64,000 nt of DNA, from NCBI RefSeq assembly GCF_000182565.1, contig NW_015971547.1:186001-250000 (forward strand). The letters run 5' to 3'. The stretch is from Spizellomyces punctatus DAOM BR117 (taxonomy: Eukaryota; Chytridiomycota; Chytridiomycetes; Spizellomycetales; Spizellomycetaceae). Under the pieces are notes generated by a model. That model ran no database searches, had not been told where the DNA came from, and saw nothing but the letters and a program-made list of their open reading frames with translations. This document shows positions 33,401 to 53,806 of the stretch, in pieces. The position numbers were made by a program, and so were the translations under genes. How positions within the stretch are numbered: the stretch's first letter is position 1; every line of letters begins with the position of its first letter.

Positions 33401-36400
33401 TCGACCTAGAACTTGACTCTTCCAGAATCCGTCGTTGTCGGACTGCCAACCGTTCTGATTATGCGTTGTCCAGATGCCGGGAACAACATAGTAAGAGCCG
33501 TACATGTGAACTGTTGCCTTGCTGTCCAAATTGTTCCTAGTCGTGATTTCTCCAGGAGATAACTCATTCTTCTTTGGGCAGAGGACAAATCCAAGACCAA
33601 TAATGAAGAAAAGGATAATCGCGTTCATCAATAGAATGATGAAGCAGAGTGTCACCTTCTCTCGCCACGCAATTTGTCGGTCGCGTGGCCTCATTCCGCA
33701 AATCGATAGACAGAAAGGGGGAATGTACCACGTCGAGAACCATGTGCAAGCCAACCACCGGCACCTAGTTCCCGTCATCTTCTTCTTCTTGACGGGTTCT
33801 TTTTCCGCAGGTACTTCCTTGGCGGTCACTGCTCGTGAGAGCGGGGTCGCGCTCTTCTCGCTTACAGATCCCAGTTCTAAATCCCCTTTCAGCGTGCTGT
33901 GAGACACGCTCGCGCGAGGTTCCCTTTCATATTCAAACTCGGATTCGTAGTGACTGGCACTGTCATCAAAGTTGGATCCTTCCTCGAAATCAGTTTCAGA
34001 GGCGGCATAGCTTGGGACCATGTAGGAATCCCTAGAGTCCTTCGAGGTCCTCTCCACCGGTTGAGATTCCTCAATGGTCTTCAGTTGTCTCTCTAGCGCG
34101 CTCCACGTTGGTTCGGAAAGGAACAATCGGCCCTTGCCCAGTACCGCATCCGATCGAGTCCATCCATTGCTGAGTATGAGACTCTCGCACTGTCTTCGGG
34201 CATCACCGCTAGATGAGGGAAGTACTGCTGCATATCGTTTCAGGAACTCGCCGTGTGGCAGCGCTGCCGTGTAGACGACAGCGGGGTTTGACGAAAGTGT
34301 AGACAGATCGTAATAAGCCACTTGTCGGCGTATAGTTTCTTGATCTACTGATCGACTGCTGTTTCCATCCGAAACTTTCACGTGGAAGATGAACCAACTT
34401 TGAGTGTCGTTCAAAGTTGCGAGGAGCTCAGCAAATGCATTTCGGAATTGGTGGCCGACTGTGTCTGTAGGGTCCACATGCTGCTCTTCATCGTCGTCCT
34501 TCTTGCTCTTCCTGCGCTTCATTGACGGGTTCCGTGATTTGCTGCTAGCAGCAATGACAGTCTTTCCATCACGCTTGCTTGTTTGAGTAGCTACCAGCCG
34601 GTCAGAGAACATGGATCGCAGGAAGAGATTGGCGGTTCCTGGTTGCTCGGGACTGCCACGAACCAGGGTAACAAAGTCGGATTGCAGGACATCGGCATCG
34701 CTATCGGCAAACCCATGCGTATCATATTCGACGATACCAGCATAGTGACGGATACCAAAGGCGTACTTTGGTTTCTGTGAGGGAATGAACGGATCGCTTT
34801 CTGCAGCTCCAGCATTAGCCGCATATATTTTTTCGGTTATCTTCGAGTCCCTGCTGCCCCGCGCGGCTTCCCTATCCACCAATGGCAAAATCCCAGACTT
34901 GGGACTGGTCAACAAAGCCAGAATCTCGCGGTTGGACAAATAGTTATTGGTTGGTGGTTCAAGTCCTTCAACCTTAAACGCTTCACGGGGTAAATCAAAC
35001 AGCTGCTCGTTAATGAAATTGCGCAGCTTCTCGTTTTGAAAGTTGACCAGCAAGCGGTGGAAGCCGTGTCCAGATATGTCACGTCCAGCGAAACCAGGAG
35101 TATCCAAAACTGCAACAAATGATGACCATACAGATTCGTCTTGGCACAGCTTGTTGTTGATTTGCTCGACAATCCAGCTAAAGGTGACAGAGTACAACGC
35201 ACGAGCGAGGTTGTCCCGTTGCTGCGCAGCTCCCTCAGAATCGAGGAACACGGAAGTAAGATCGCGGCCGACCATCTTTGTCCGGTATGTGAGGACTGCT
35301 TCGATAGAAGCTGGGTGGAGCCCAAGCAACGTGGCCACGAGCTCGAGCTGAGCGTAGTTTCGCACTGTACACGCTTCTTGAGTGTTGTTGGGATCATCGT
35401 GGAAAGTCACATTCCCTAAATGAAGAATCGCAGCGAGTATTTGCCACAGCTGAGTCTGCTGTCTCCGCCCGATACCCAGCGCCTTCATGTTGTCTCGCAA
35501 CTCATCCAATGCTAGGTTGCTGTCCACCGCAGATATCCGAAGCTTGGATTGACTGAGGTAGTGGAAGTGAGCGGGGTCGGAGAGGTGGAATTGCATCTTT
35601 TCCTCATGGGTAGCGCCGGCCAATAAGTAATAGAAAATGTGGAAACTCCGTCCACCTGGAGAGCAAAGTCAGCGACAATTAGGAAGACCATCACTATGGC
35701 AGGACACGTACCATCTTCTGCACCGGAAACTCGAGATTTTTCTAAAAGATAATCAATAAGCTTCAAACCAACCATTTTGCCCTGGCTGTTGAACTGATAC
35801 TCTGAGTATCGACTGCAACAACTGGCATCCTTGTTGAATGGCGTCTGCGCATTTCCAAATGCCGACAGTACAGAATCGACCTTTAGAACGGCGGAGTGGA
35901 CCTTGCTCTTTTTTGTTGAAGTTTTACTCAGGTCGCAAAGGTGACGTGCAATCAATCGATGAGATTCGGATTTGCCCGATCCACTCTCGCCGCTGCGTAG
36001 AACCTCGTCAATACCAATCTTTACATCCAAATCGCTAGAGCTGCTCCAGAACTTACCTGAGAACAATACATTGGTCCTCTTGGTTCCTCAACATGTGCAT
36101 ATAAGCGTCCGCAGCAAGATTGAATACATGGGGCGGCAAGGATTTGTTTTCCTGGCCTTTGAAGGCCTCTGCGTACTCTTTGCTGGACTGATCAGAAGTT
36201 GAGCTGACCGCTGACCGCGCACTTGGTGGGGAGTTTAGTGACACCAAACACCGTGCACCAATCTTTGTGTAGTGAAAACCATTCGCTAATCTTCCTGTGA
36301 GATTGCGTGTGATGTCGTCGATGGATAGTGGTTCGGAGCGGGAGGTATCAGCGAGCGCAGCCAAGTCTTCTCGTGTGTCTGTTACGGAGGCTGCGTGTAC

Positions 36401-36442
36401 GGCTGCCGCCGAGTATGGGTTCGCACGCCCTGGACGCACCAT
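30456..36442 (-). CDS. Chitin synthase with N-terminal myosin motor domain (class V/VII type)
   Basis: Seven exons (36442-36057, 35992-35712, 35655-32726, 32663-32338, 32265-31359, 31293-31153, 31082-30456) give 1865 residues in frame. The myosin motor (about 10-770) has P-loop [10 protein letters not shown], switch-I-like CSRYSEYQF and switch-[10 protein letters not shown], the form seen in fungal class V enzymes. From ~850 come membrane segments ([20 protein letters not shown]) and a cytochrome-b5-like region. The chitin synthase 2 domain follows: [26 protein letters not shown] and QRRRWINST, then several membrane helices. A Gly/Tyr/Ser-rich linker precedes a C-terminal DEK_C-like helical domain. 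The enzyme polymerises GlcNAc from UDP-GlcNAc at the plasma membrane; the motor guides or anchors it on actin. An ATG at 36472 is an alternative start. Confidence 0.95.
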
Positions 36443-37608
36443 TTTGGATGCGAGATGAAGGGATACGTGCAAAGTCTATTTGAGGTGAGAATTACTGCGC
36501 ACCGCGGAAAAAGGTGTGTGTTAGCATCATGACGATCCTTTCAACGTGCCTATGAGCTGCACCAATGCGCAGGAGTGGACTCACGATAATATCAGCGTCG
36601 TCACGCTCTCTCTGTTCACCCAGACAATCCGGTGTCGGGAATGCTGATGAGAGGGGCGCCTGAGGTTGCGAGACGAAACCGTTGACCGCCTAGAAATAAT
36701 AAAAGTATCCTAATAGTCTAATACACACGCCCTTTAGGAATCCCTTCCTGTATAAAATACGTCAAATGGCCAGAGCGAAAAGTCCTACTCCGCCCCAAAA
36801 CTCGGCCCTTCCCAACACGACAAGCCGTTTCTTTTTGTTGTGGGAATTTTTTGCCCTTTTCTCACACTGTGGGTGTGCGTGAGAAAGTTTCAATTCTTGT
36901 GGGCTTAGTCAAACGGCGCATGTAGAAGGTGTGGCGTCACTTTGTTACTATATATGGTTACATGACATCTGATGGCATCTGGCGTTTTTGGCTGTGGGCC
37001 GTTTTGTTTATTTTAAGATTACGCATCATTAACTGTGCAAAACAAGCCGTGCAAGGGATCAGCCGCGGGTAGATGAAGGTAGATGAAGGTAGATGAAGGG
37101 TTTGCAAGGATCAGTGTGCGGGATGATGATGGTGCATTACACACCTTCTTTTTGGCATGTTCTTTGTAGTCCTTTTGTATCTACGTGTGTTGGCATTCTG
37201 ACACTCGGGACCCTTGTGGATGTGCAATCTGACAATAGCTCCCATGTCAACCACATGGTTCTAACACTAGCATGATAGAGTCAAGCATATCTATCACAAA
37301 TGAAATTAGCCAAGCACAAAGAGTAGGGAGTAGTATATCTGCCAGCCATCATAAAGGCTCTGAAAAGGGCCGAGTCGCGGTGTTGGTATCGGACCAGGAT
37401 TTGTATCGCATTTGTTCGAAAATGAATCACATGCGGTGGGAACTGTCAATCTAGCTCAGGGCAACAACATTGGAACAGAGGCATACACAGCCATGCATTA
37501 TATCTACAAATATACAATATATCATATTCAGCCCAACTGCTATGCGTGGACGGTAAACATCTCGATACGAGCTATACCACCAAATGCAAACGGTTGCTAT
37601 AATCATCA
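36443..37608. other. Upstream region of the chitin synthase gene
   Basis: 1.17 kb between the chitin synthase start and the 3' end of the membrane methyltransferase-like gene. It holds three copies of AGATGAAGGT (37071-37100). A 5'-untranslated intron near 36480-36590 is possible but not shown. Confidence 0.45.
37071..37100. repeat. Three tandem 10-bp repeats (AGATGAAGGT)
   Basis: Two perfect units and a third with one final change (GGG), about 630 bp upstream of the chitin synthase start. Confidence 0.85.
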
Positions 37609-38430
37609 TCACCACAAGAACGGAATCAAAAAGCACGTCTTCTTCTTGTACTCGGCGAATTCAGGGTATCGCGAAAGACTCTGGTCTTTGAGCTCCATAT
37701 TGGGGATCCAAATGCAGATAAAGACTGTTGTAAAGAGGGCGATCGCCGCTGGGTCTCGAGAGAGTAACAGAAAAGATCCGTAAATGAGCAACTCTCCAAA
37801 GTAATTGGGATTTCGGTTGTACGCAAAGAACCGATCTGTAATGAGACCTGGCCCTTTTCCAGTCTTGTCCGTAGGATGTCTTTTTCGATACTCCAATTCA
37901 ATCGTTTTCTGCAAATCAGATCCAAAATGGAGAAACACACCCAGTCCCCAAGCTGTTATCGCCAAAAAAATGACGACAGGATGAGCCGACTTGCCACTAC
38001 GCATGAGATGGTATGGCCCGATCCAGTATCCAGCAAGCATGGACGCAATCAGCACTGAATACCAGAGAGGATACCGCTTTGTCCACTTTGGATCTGGAAA
38101 CATTCGAGATTTCGTCATCCAAAGGATTCCGTATGTGCCATGAATGGCTGTGTACACCACAGCAGCTGCATTTTGCCACGCGGCGAACCGCGCCATCCAG
38201 AATAAGCAAACCACTAGTGTCAGGCCTTTCATGGTGTCGATCACGTAACAAATCGGTATGCCAGTTTCTGTCTCCGTTGGGAAAGCGATAGGGTACAGCC
38301 ATGGAACATGATTGTACGGAAAAGGAAGGGATGGAGAACGCTGCGAGACGGATGCTTTCGTAGCTAAATCCGCGCCGTCCCTCTCATTTGCCGGTGTGCG
38401 CTGTCGAAGAGCAGAGGTTGCTTCGGACAT
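37609..38430 (-). CDS. DUF1295 / isoprenylcysteine-methyltransferase-like integral membrane enzyme
   Basis: Single exon, 273 residues. The ATG giving MSEATSALRQRTPANE is taken over an upstream in-frame ATG in untranslated-looking sequence. Six or so hydrophobic segments are visible (e.g. GLTLVVCLFWMARFAAW, VIFLAITAWGLGVFLHF). Near the C-terminus GPGLITDRFFAYNRNPNYFGELLIYGSF is the hallmark of the steroid-5-alpha-reductase C-terminal / DUF1295 / ICMT group, where the RNPNYFGE stretch contributes to the cofactor site; YPEFAEYKKKT ends the domain as usual. Members reduce or methylate lipid-like substrates in the ER. The exact reaction cannot be read from sequence. Confidence 0.82.
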   Translation of the reverse strand: MSEATSALRQRTPANERDGADLATKASVSQRSPSLPFPYNHVPWLYPIAFPTETETGIPICYVIDTMKGLTLVVCLFWMARFAAWQNAAAVVYTAIHGTYGILWMTKSRMFPDPKWTKRYPLWYSVLIASMLAGYWIGPYHLMRSGKSAHPVVIFLAITAWGLGVFLHFGSDLQKTIELEYRKRHPTDKTGKGPGLITDRFFAYNRNPNYFGELLIYGSFLLLSRDPAAIALFTTVFICIWIPNMELKDQSLSRYPEFAEYKKKTCFLIPFLW

Positions 38431-38841
38431 GTCGTGAGGGACTACAACAAGGCAAAGAGGCAGAGGTCCTGGCGCAACGTAATGCAAACTGCCGGATGGC
38501 ACAGCTAGTCTCGCGACTAAGCATGTGTCACGTGGTTTATTTTTATTTTTTGCTCTTGTCACCAATTGGAATGGCGCAGCACACGCGCGGTCTTTCAAAG
38601 CGTGCTAGTTGCTCTCGTTACGAATTGGAGGACATTGTCAGAGATCTCCAGTTCCCATTCCCCCACAACCCTCTTATCCTCGGAACAATAGGTGGGTAGT
38701 TTGGCCAAGAGTTATGTGGACGAGGTAGAGGCTCGCGCCAAGGAAAAGTCAAGTGCCGTAACTCCCCTGGACTGTATTGAGCCTCGTTGACCATGCAATT
38801 CACACATGTACTCACTCGTACACTTCTCTACAGACATTATC
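38431..38841. promoter_or_regulatory. Shared upstream region of DUF1295-like gene and PRPP synthetase
   Basis: 411 bp between divergent start codons. No coding content. It must contain both promoters or their leaders. Confidence 0.5.
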
Positions 38842-40289
38842 ATGTCAAATTCCATCAAGATCTTTGCGGGCAACTCTCACATTGAGTTTGCCAACCTTGT
38901 TGCAAAGTGAGTATTTGGGCTATAGATAACAAGTTGCACATTGGTGTGAAAAGTGTATATTTCAGTGTTTTAATCATAATGGAAACCAATACTAACTCTC
39001 CTTGCGATATTAGGCGCCTAGGGCTAGACTTGGCTAAATGCGTTGTTCTCAAATACTCTAACCAAGAAACATCCGTCACGATCGGCGAATCTGGCACGTA
39101 TTGCCTCTTTTAGTGTAAATCTCTGAATCTGCGCGGTGTGCTTCCGCGATGAACGGCATCAATTGACTTTCTGTATGATCTCTTTCTTCGCTTCCATTCA
39201 CCTAATAGTTCGCGATGAAGATGTGTTCATTATTCAATCGGGCTGTGGGGAGATCAACGACCATCTCATGGAACTCCTCATCATGATCAATGCTTGCAAA
39301 ACGGCTTCCGCACGTCGCATCACAGCCGTGGTGCCATGTTTCCCATATGCTCGCCAAGATAAAAAGGACAAATCCCGAGCGCCGATCACTGCAAAGCTTG
39401 TTGCCAACATGCTCACGGTCGCTGGTGCCAATCATGTCATTACCATGGACCTGCACGCATCCCAAATCCAAGGATTCTTCAATATCCCTGTAGACAACCT
39501 GTATGCTGAGCCAAGTACTCTCAAATACATCCGAGACAACATTGAGGATTATAAGAATGTCGTGATTGTGTCGCCAGATGCGGGAGGTGCCAAAAGGTGG
39601 TTATCATTGTTTAAGGGATAGGAATGAACTTTGGTGTTGACCTTTTTCAATTTTTCGTTTCAGAGCAACCTCCATAGCAGATAAGCTCGATCTCGAGTTT
39701 GCGCTGATCCACAAGGAGAGGAAGAAGGCTAACGAAGTGTCCCGAATGGTCTTGGTCGGGGACGTTAAAGGACGGGATTGCATCTTGGTTGACGATATGG
39801 CGGATACCTGTGGTACTTTGGCCATGGCTGCCAAGGTCCTCAAGGAGAATGGGGCGAATAAAGTATATGCCATGGTGACACATGCTGGTGCGTTATGTTG
39901 AGTGTATGACGATTCGGCTGCCCGGAATGCTAACGCCTCTCCCAAACTAGTGCTTTCTGGTAAAGCGATCGAGGTCATCAACAACTCACAGCTAGAAAAA
40001 GTTGTTGTGGTAGGTCAAGGGATGTGACTTTATGAATTTTGGATGAGATTTTCTCATATACATTATTTCTGCAGACAAACACGATCCCACACGAAGACAA
40101 GAAACTATTATGCCCGAAACTGGACACAATCGACGTGTCAGTCACCTTTGCCGAAGCGATACGGCGTACCCACAATGGAGAGAGTATCAGGTGCGTATTT
40201 AATTTGCAACCTCTTCAAGCGTGAAATGAAAATCAACCCGTTTTTGCCTTCTTATTACCAGCTACCTCTTCAACTACGTCCCCAGTTAA
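38842..40289 (+). CDS. PRS: Ribose-phosphate pyrophosphokinase (PRPP synthetase)
   Basis: Seven exons (38842-38906, 39014-39093, 39209-39596, 39664-39887, 39951-40009, 40075-40190, 40262-40289) close in frame to 319 residues, the standard family length. Signatures: [75 protein letters not shown], and the PRPP loop [13 protein letters not shown]. It makes PRPP from ribose-5-phosphate and ATP for nucleotide, His and Trp synthesis in the cytosol. Intron 2 needs a GC donor at 39094 (TCTG|gcacgt) to keep ESVRDEDVF; GT alternatives break the frame. The last exon is only 28 nt and encodes the conserved end YLFNYVPS. Confidence 0.95.
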
Positions 40290-41293
40290 TTTACATACAC
40301 ACAAAAGCACCTTTGATTTAATTGAAAATACGCATACGTATCTTTTTCGCAGAGCCCTACTCACTGCAAAACAAAAACACGCACATACTTTTTCCAACCT
40401 AATGGGCATCACCACAAATGTAAACACTCTAAAATACGATTTAATAGATTTGAATTGCACTCGTTCATCCTCACGGACATGACTACATGTAAACTGTCGA
40501 AATATCAATAATCCCTCGATGTCACATCTATTTAGAGTCTTTGTTCACACTTGTTAATTCGTTTGGAAATTTAACGGAGGACCCTTGATCTACCCTGGCA
40601 ATATCAAAAGTCCACGTGCTTGGATAGCACGAGTAGGATATCGGTAGCGACAAGCAGACCCTTGGCTACGAGTGCCCATCAGCCCAACTGTGGCAATGCT
40701 CTATTTATCCCATGGAGACATTTGCGTCACAGTTGGTGATGAAACTTGTGTTACACTTAAATTTGTAGTTCTATGACCCTTATAATATCCAAGTGAACCA
40801 AGTGAACCAGAGAATGGGTAATGACGACATGGTTCCATAATGTGATTTTGCCGCATTGTTTTGAAGTTTTCTTTCTCTTCCTGCTGTTGATGTGTTGAAT
40901 GGCTCACCCGCTTTTTCACACTTGTTACCGTGGCCTTTGGATTTTTGGCAAGTTGCTTGCTCGTTTGTCTTGTTGGCGAGATTTTATTTTTATTGTTCCG
41001 TAGACGGTTGTCGTAGCTACTGGGGGTTCTGAACAGTTCCTGGGTTCAGCGTTTACGGGCGTAATCGCGGGTTGGATAAGGGGGGTCCTGATTTGGGTCC
41101 CGCGTTTCTTTGAAGCTTGTATTTGGCGAATCAGGGTTGTAGGTAAGATATCTGCGATATTGCTTGATATGGGGGATCATGTTTACATAGTATGCATGAA
41201 CTCCTTTGCCCTGGTTCCATCTATTTAGAACCGACGAAAACCGACGAGTTGAGCAGTCCTGCCAGGCCCGACGTCTGCACCACGTCGACAGCC
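40290..41293. other. Intergenic region upstream of histidine kinase
   Basis: 1.0 kb with no gene. It is the 3' flank of the PRPP synthetase and the 5' flank of the histidine kinase; no repeat of note. Confidence 0.5.
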
Positions 41294-44200
41294 ATGTCGG
41301 TCACCCTCGCTGATCTGGCAGAAAATGTGAATGTGCTTACTGCCAACTCGACAAGCTCCCACTCCTCCAGCATATCCGCTTCTAGTAACACGGTATCATG
41401 GGAAACCTTTCTGCAACAGTACGCTCGGGGATTATTTCCCCCCACCAAAGTGCCAAAAAAGCCGCGCAATGCCCCTCCTTTCGAAACCGCCTTCCTCCCA
41501 GCACCAACTCCACCACCAGAAATCGAGAGTTTGAGAAGAAAGGCATTGTACAAGTATCGATGGCTGTTGAACGAGAAGCCAGAAGGAGTTGACAGCGTAG
41601 TAGAGTTGACCAGGAAGCATTTTGCGGCGGAGCATGCCATTGTAAGTAGCAAAGTGGTAACTTGCGAGATCCTGATGATAGACTTTGAATTTTGTTTAAT
41701 GCTCTTTCGTTGTGCAACGATTCTTTCCAGTTGTCATTTGTCCTTGAAGATGAGGCAATGTTCAGATTAGAGAACACCGATTTCTGTACAAGCGACAGAA
41801 GCATCTCCATTTGTTCACACTCTGTGCTGCGACATGGCAAAGAAGGAATGGTCATCCTAGGTAAGCCGTCAAATGACGGGCATTTTGATGCAATACGATT
41901 TCTCATCCTACGCCGTAGATACGCACAAGGATTGGCGGTTTCAACAAAACCCAAATGTCCTGAATGCCCCTTTTGTCCGATTTTACGCCAGCGCTCACCT
42001 AATAACAGCAGATGGTTTTAATATCGGATCGCTTTGCGTCATTGACTCAACATCTCGGGATGCATTCAGTGACCAAGAGATGGAAGAACTTCAAAGGTTT
42101 GCCAATCTGGTCATGTCTCAGCTTGACGTCTGGGTATATAAAAAAGAGGTGGAGGAAAGGGATAGGCGAGAGGAGGCTTTGGCAGAGTACGCACAAGCTT
42201 CCCTAGTTGGCCACGAGCCGAATTTGCAAGATGCCTATCAATTGGCCTGTTCTTTGATTGCAAGGAGCTTGGATGTGGAATATGTGTGTATCCTCGAGCC
42301 TGAAGAAATAGAGAACCATCTTGGTGGATATGGCCCGCTGACGAGCACTGATCGAAGAGTCGTTGGCTCGAACGAACCATCGTTGCTGAATAAAGTCGCT
42401 AGCATGAATTGCTCTGGGACGTATGATCTGGTAACAGCGACATCCATGTCTATATCAGGAACGGAATTCCAATTTCCGCCTGAAATTCCGGCTGCTGTAC
42501 CTAGCTTTATGAACGGTTTGGATGTTGTGAGCAGTATCGCCGTCCCTTTGCGACGAGGAGGAGACTCGGAACATAATGGAATATTGGCGGCGTTTTCCAA
42601 GGATCGGCGCAGACTGTTCGGTGCCTCCCAGATGCACTTTCTGAATACCTTTGCAGTGAACATTACTGCATTATTGTTGAAAGTGAAAGCGGAGGCTGCG
42701 ACGAGGGCAAAATTAGCCTTCTTGAGTTCTATCAGTCATGAACTTCTGAGTTCTATCTCAGTCATGAACTTCTGAGTTCTATCAGTCATGAACTTCGTAC
42801 GTGTTACTCAGTTGATCAACGTTATAGTGTCATAATTGTTTATGTGTCGTATTATTTTGAATACAGGAACTCCACTTCACGGCCTCCTTGGCGTATCTGA
42901 ACTGCTCAGTTCAACCCCTTTAAACGGCTCCCAAGAAGCATTCGTGTCCACGATCGAATCCTGCGGCAAATCCCTACTCGGGATCGTTAATAACGTATTA
43001 GACGTCGCCAAGCGAACTGAAGGACGAAAGGCATCGCACGTTGAAGATGTTGATCTATATTCCCTGTTGCAAGAGGTTATGGATGCTGTCACAGCTACGG
43101 TAAACCCAAATGTAGAGTTATTACTGGACATCAACCTACCGCCCCGTTTGCAGTTTCTGCAAACGGATCCGAACTCTGTGCGACAGATTTTAATGAACCT
43201 AGTTGGAAATGCATTGAAATTTACCGAAAAGGGCTACGTGGAGGTGAAAGTGTCGCTCCTTGATTCAGCAATTTCGAATGCATCCGAAGTTCCATTACGG
43301 TTTGAAGTCTCAGATACTGGCTGCGGAATCAGTCCCGCATTTTTGCCAAAACTGTTCAAACCGTTCAGTCAAGAAAATCCGTTAAAACAAGGTGCTGGAT
43401 TAGGATTACTGCTCACGCGGTTCATGGTGGAAAGCATTGGTGGGACGTTGTCTGTGGCAAGCGAATTCGGACGTGGGACACGGTTTTATTTTGATGTTAC
43501 CGCTACTGTGCGAGACCCGATTCAGTCGGAGGGTGCGAGTATTGTATCGAGCGCCGTTGAAGAGATGCAGAATAAGCTCTGCAGAGTGGATGTAGGGCAT
43601 CTGAGATTGGCAAACATCATCTCTAAAACTCTTTCTCTGTGGGGGGTTAATAACGATCGAGGCGATCATCTAACGGCAAACGAGACCCAAAAGGTCTATA
43701 TCGTGGACGAACCGTCACGCACGTTGGATAGATTGCTGAGCAAGGAAGAGTTGGGCGGACCTACCGAGATTACACCTGTTCTATATGTGACGAGCATCGC
43801 GGAACATCCAGAAGCTGCACGGTCGATTCGCTCGCGATTACTCAATCCCAACACTAGGGTGGCAATCATAACGAAGCCTGTGGGTCCAATTAAGCTCCTA
43901 CAGGCAATTGGAAAGATCTTAAAATCACAGGTAAGGTCTTTGGTCGTGTGGTTCCAGATGTTCGAGCTCATATCTGATGGAAATATTATAGACACGTAAA
44001 CCTCGCATGAGCATCATCACATATTCACCTCTGAAGCTGAGATATTCTATGGAATCTCTGATTCCGACTACAACCACGGAAGAAGAGGCAGCAGACGTTG
44101 ATATACGAAGCATTATGCCAGTCGCTGGAAGGGACCAAGAAGGGCAACTGTCCACCGATACGGCTCATCCAGTACCTCTGCGCTGCCTCGTTGCCGAAGA

Positions 44201-44627
44201 TAATGCAATAAACCGAATGCTCATATCGCAATTCCTGCATAAAATGGGAATAGAGTGCACCATAGCTCACGATGGCAAGCAAGCCGTTAGCGTTTTCGCT
44301 GAGGCGTGCAAGGCAAATTCAACGGGCTACCCAACCCCCGAGGGCCCTTCCACTCCCAAACCCAACCCGTTTGACTTTGTTTTGATGGACATTATGATGC
44401 CGAATATGGATGGAAACGAGGCTACGCGAAATATTCGTCAACTGGAAAACGACCAGAACTTTGCCCGATCGGTTATTATTGCATTAACTGGATTGAGCTC
44501 TCATGAGGACCGGGGAGCGGCGTTTGAGGTTGGAGTGGACACGTTTTTGACTAAACCAGTGGGAATGAAGGTGTTGAAAGCGACGCTGGAGAAGTATTTT
44601 GAAGGTCGAGTTGGGTGGGCTGGATAG
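41294..44627 (+). CDS. Hybrid histidine kinase (GAF-GAF-HisKA-HATPase-receiver) with frame-breaking triplication in the H-box exon
   Basis: Exons 41294-41641, 41731-41860, 41919-~42749/42796, 42867-43930 and 43992-44627. A GAF domain spans exons 1-3 (DTHKDWRFQQNPNVLNAPFVR, GSLCVIDS), then a second GAF-like region. The H box begins FLSSISHEL and continues in exon 4 as RTPLHGLLGVSELL. HATPase boxes are NLVGNALKF, SDTGCGI and GAGLGL. After a degenerate receiver-like stretch (KVYIVDEPSRTL) comes an intact receiver with CLVAEDNAINR, phospho-acceptor Asp in FVLMDIMMPNMDG, and FLTKP. It should sense a cytosolic ligand and relay phosphate His-Asp. As sequenced, 50 extra nt at 42724-42773 put a TGA in frame before the normal donor at 42797. 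A weak donor at 42750 would restore the frame with one extra Leu (SHELLRTPLHG). Confidence 0.88.
42724..42796 (+). repeat. Triplicated 23-26 bp unit inside the H-box exon
   Basis: Units 42724-42747 (24 nt), 42748-42773 (26 nt, two extra bases TC) and 42774-42796 (23 nt) all read GAGTTCTATC..AGTCATGAA with CTTC. The donor GTACGT follows the third unit. Units 1 and 2 total 50 nt, which shifts the frame. Confidence 0.95.
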
Positions 44628-45115
44628 AAAGACAAAGCAAAGTCCAGGTGGTGGGATTTTCAGTAACTATACCGTACATGAGTTTTTCTTTTTAATTCTT
44701 GTTTTTTTTTTTTCGCTCTGCGACAACGTTCTTGTGTCTCGTGTAGATAGGTTTTACCCATTGTTCTCCATTGTTCCATAATTCGTTTTAGATTTGCTTT
44801 TTCAAATAGTTAATTGTGTCACAAATATCATGATCTATAGTTGACTGTCATGAATTGTTCAAGATATGATGGTGCTTTCCCTTGCGCTAGCTGTCGGTCC
44901 TCGTCGATAATTCAGACATGATGGGCATACTCACGTGACATACTGGACGATGTGGAAGCTTCATGCACAAGAAACTTTTTATCTGCAATGTGCGGGACTG
45001 AGCGCTTGAAAGCGAGTAGCTGTTGTTAGCATTCACACCATTCTGAGCGGACTATCCACGCCCATTCACCTTGCGCGAGACGCTCATACCTAGTCCCTTC
45101 CAAGGTGCAACTAGG
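44628..45115. other. Intergenic region
   Basis: 488 bp between the histidine kinase stop and the remodeller start. T-rich near 44700; no gene recognised. Confidence 0.5.
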
Positions 45116-53067
<7,952 letters not shown>

Positions 53068-53806
53068 AGAATGAGTATGCATCGGGTTTTGCACATGATG
53101 GAGGGTTAGCATAGAGAATGGGATGTGTAAATATATTTTGGGTACATAGACAATTGTAGGCAGATGGGGATGATTGTAATTCGTTGTTATCGCTTAATGG
53201 CTTCAATCAGGACGCGCTACAAAGTAGGAACACGCCTTCAGTTGAGGGAGGTGAGCTACCGAATACGAGACTACGACAACACTTTGGTACGAAAGAAACC
53301 ACTGCATGGCTGCTACTGGATAATATATAGCATGATGGACTGAATTTTGCTACAATATTCATACACGGCGATAGTTCCCCTGCCGTACCAATTAGAATTC
53401 AAGAATACCGTTCAGGGGTCATGTCAGCGGTCTATGATCAACAATGAATTATCCGTAAAGTAAAACCCCTTTCTCAGATATTGTATTTTTGCAACCAACG
53501 CTGTCATGGCCCTGGCCTGCTTATTGAACAATACGGCGCGGCATTTTGTTTTATGCACTGTACTGATGCCTCACATCCTATTACTACACCATAGCATCGG
53601 CATGTGCCCACCATCTGACATGCCATACACCTCAGCGCTTCTCAAAGCGCCGTCGTCGCGACAAATGCAGCGTTTAGAACTTCCGAATGCCCGATACTGG
53701 CGCGGACGCGTTGGTACGCTGTCTTTGCATCTGAGCAAAACGCGAGGACAATGGCCCGCTGGGAATATTCTTTGCCGCGATCCTTGGACGGCTGACAGGC
53801 GTCGTG
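53068..53806. other. Intergenic region, no gene seen
   Basis: 739 bp between the convergent remodeller and UAP56-binding genes. A long plus-strand frame from 53506 runs antisense into the latter and shows no domain. Confidence 0.5.

Noticed and set aside
37071-37100. 10-bp tandem repeat considered as a CRISPR or telomere-like array
   Set aside because: Only three adjoining copies, no spacers and no telomere motif; a simple local duplication.
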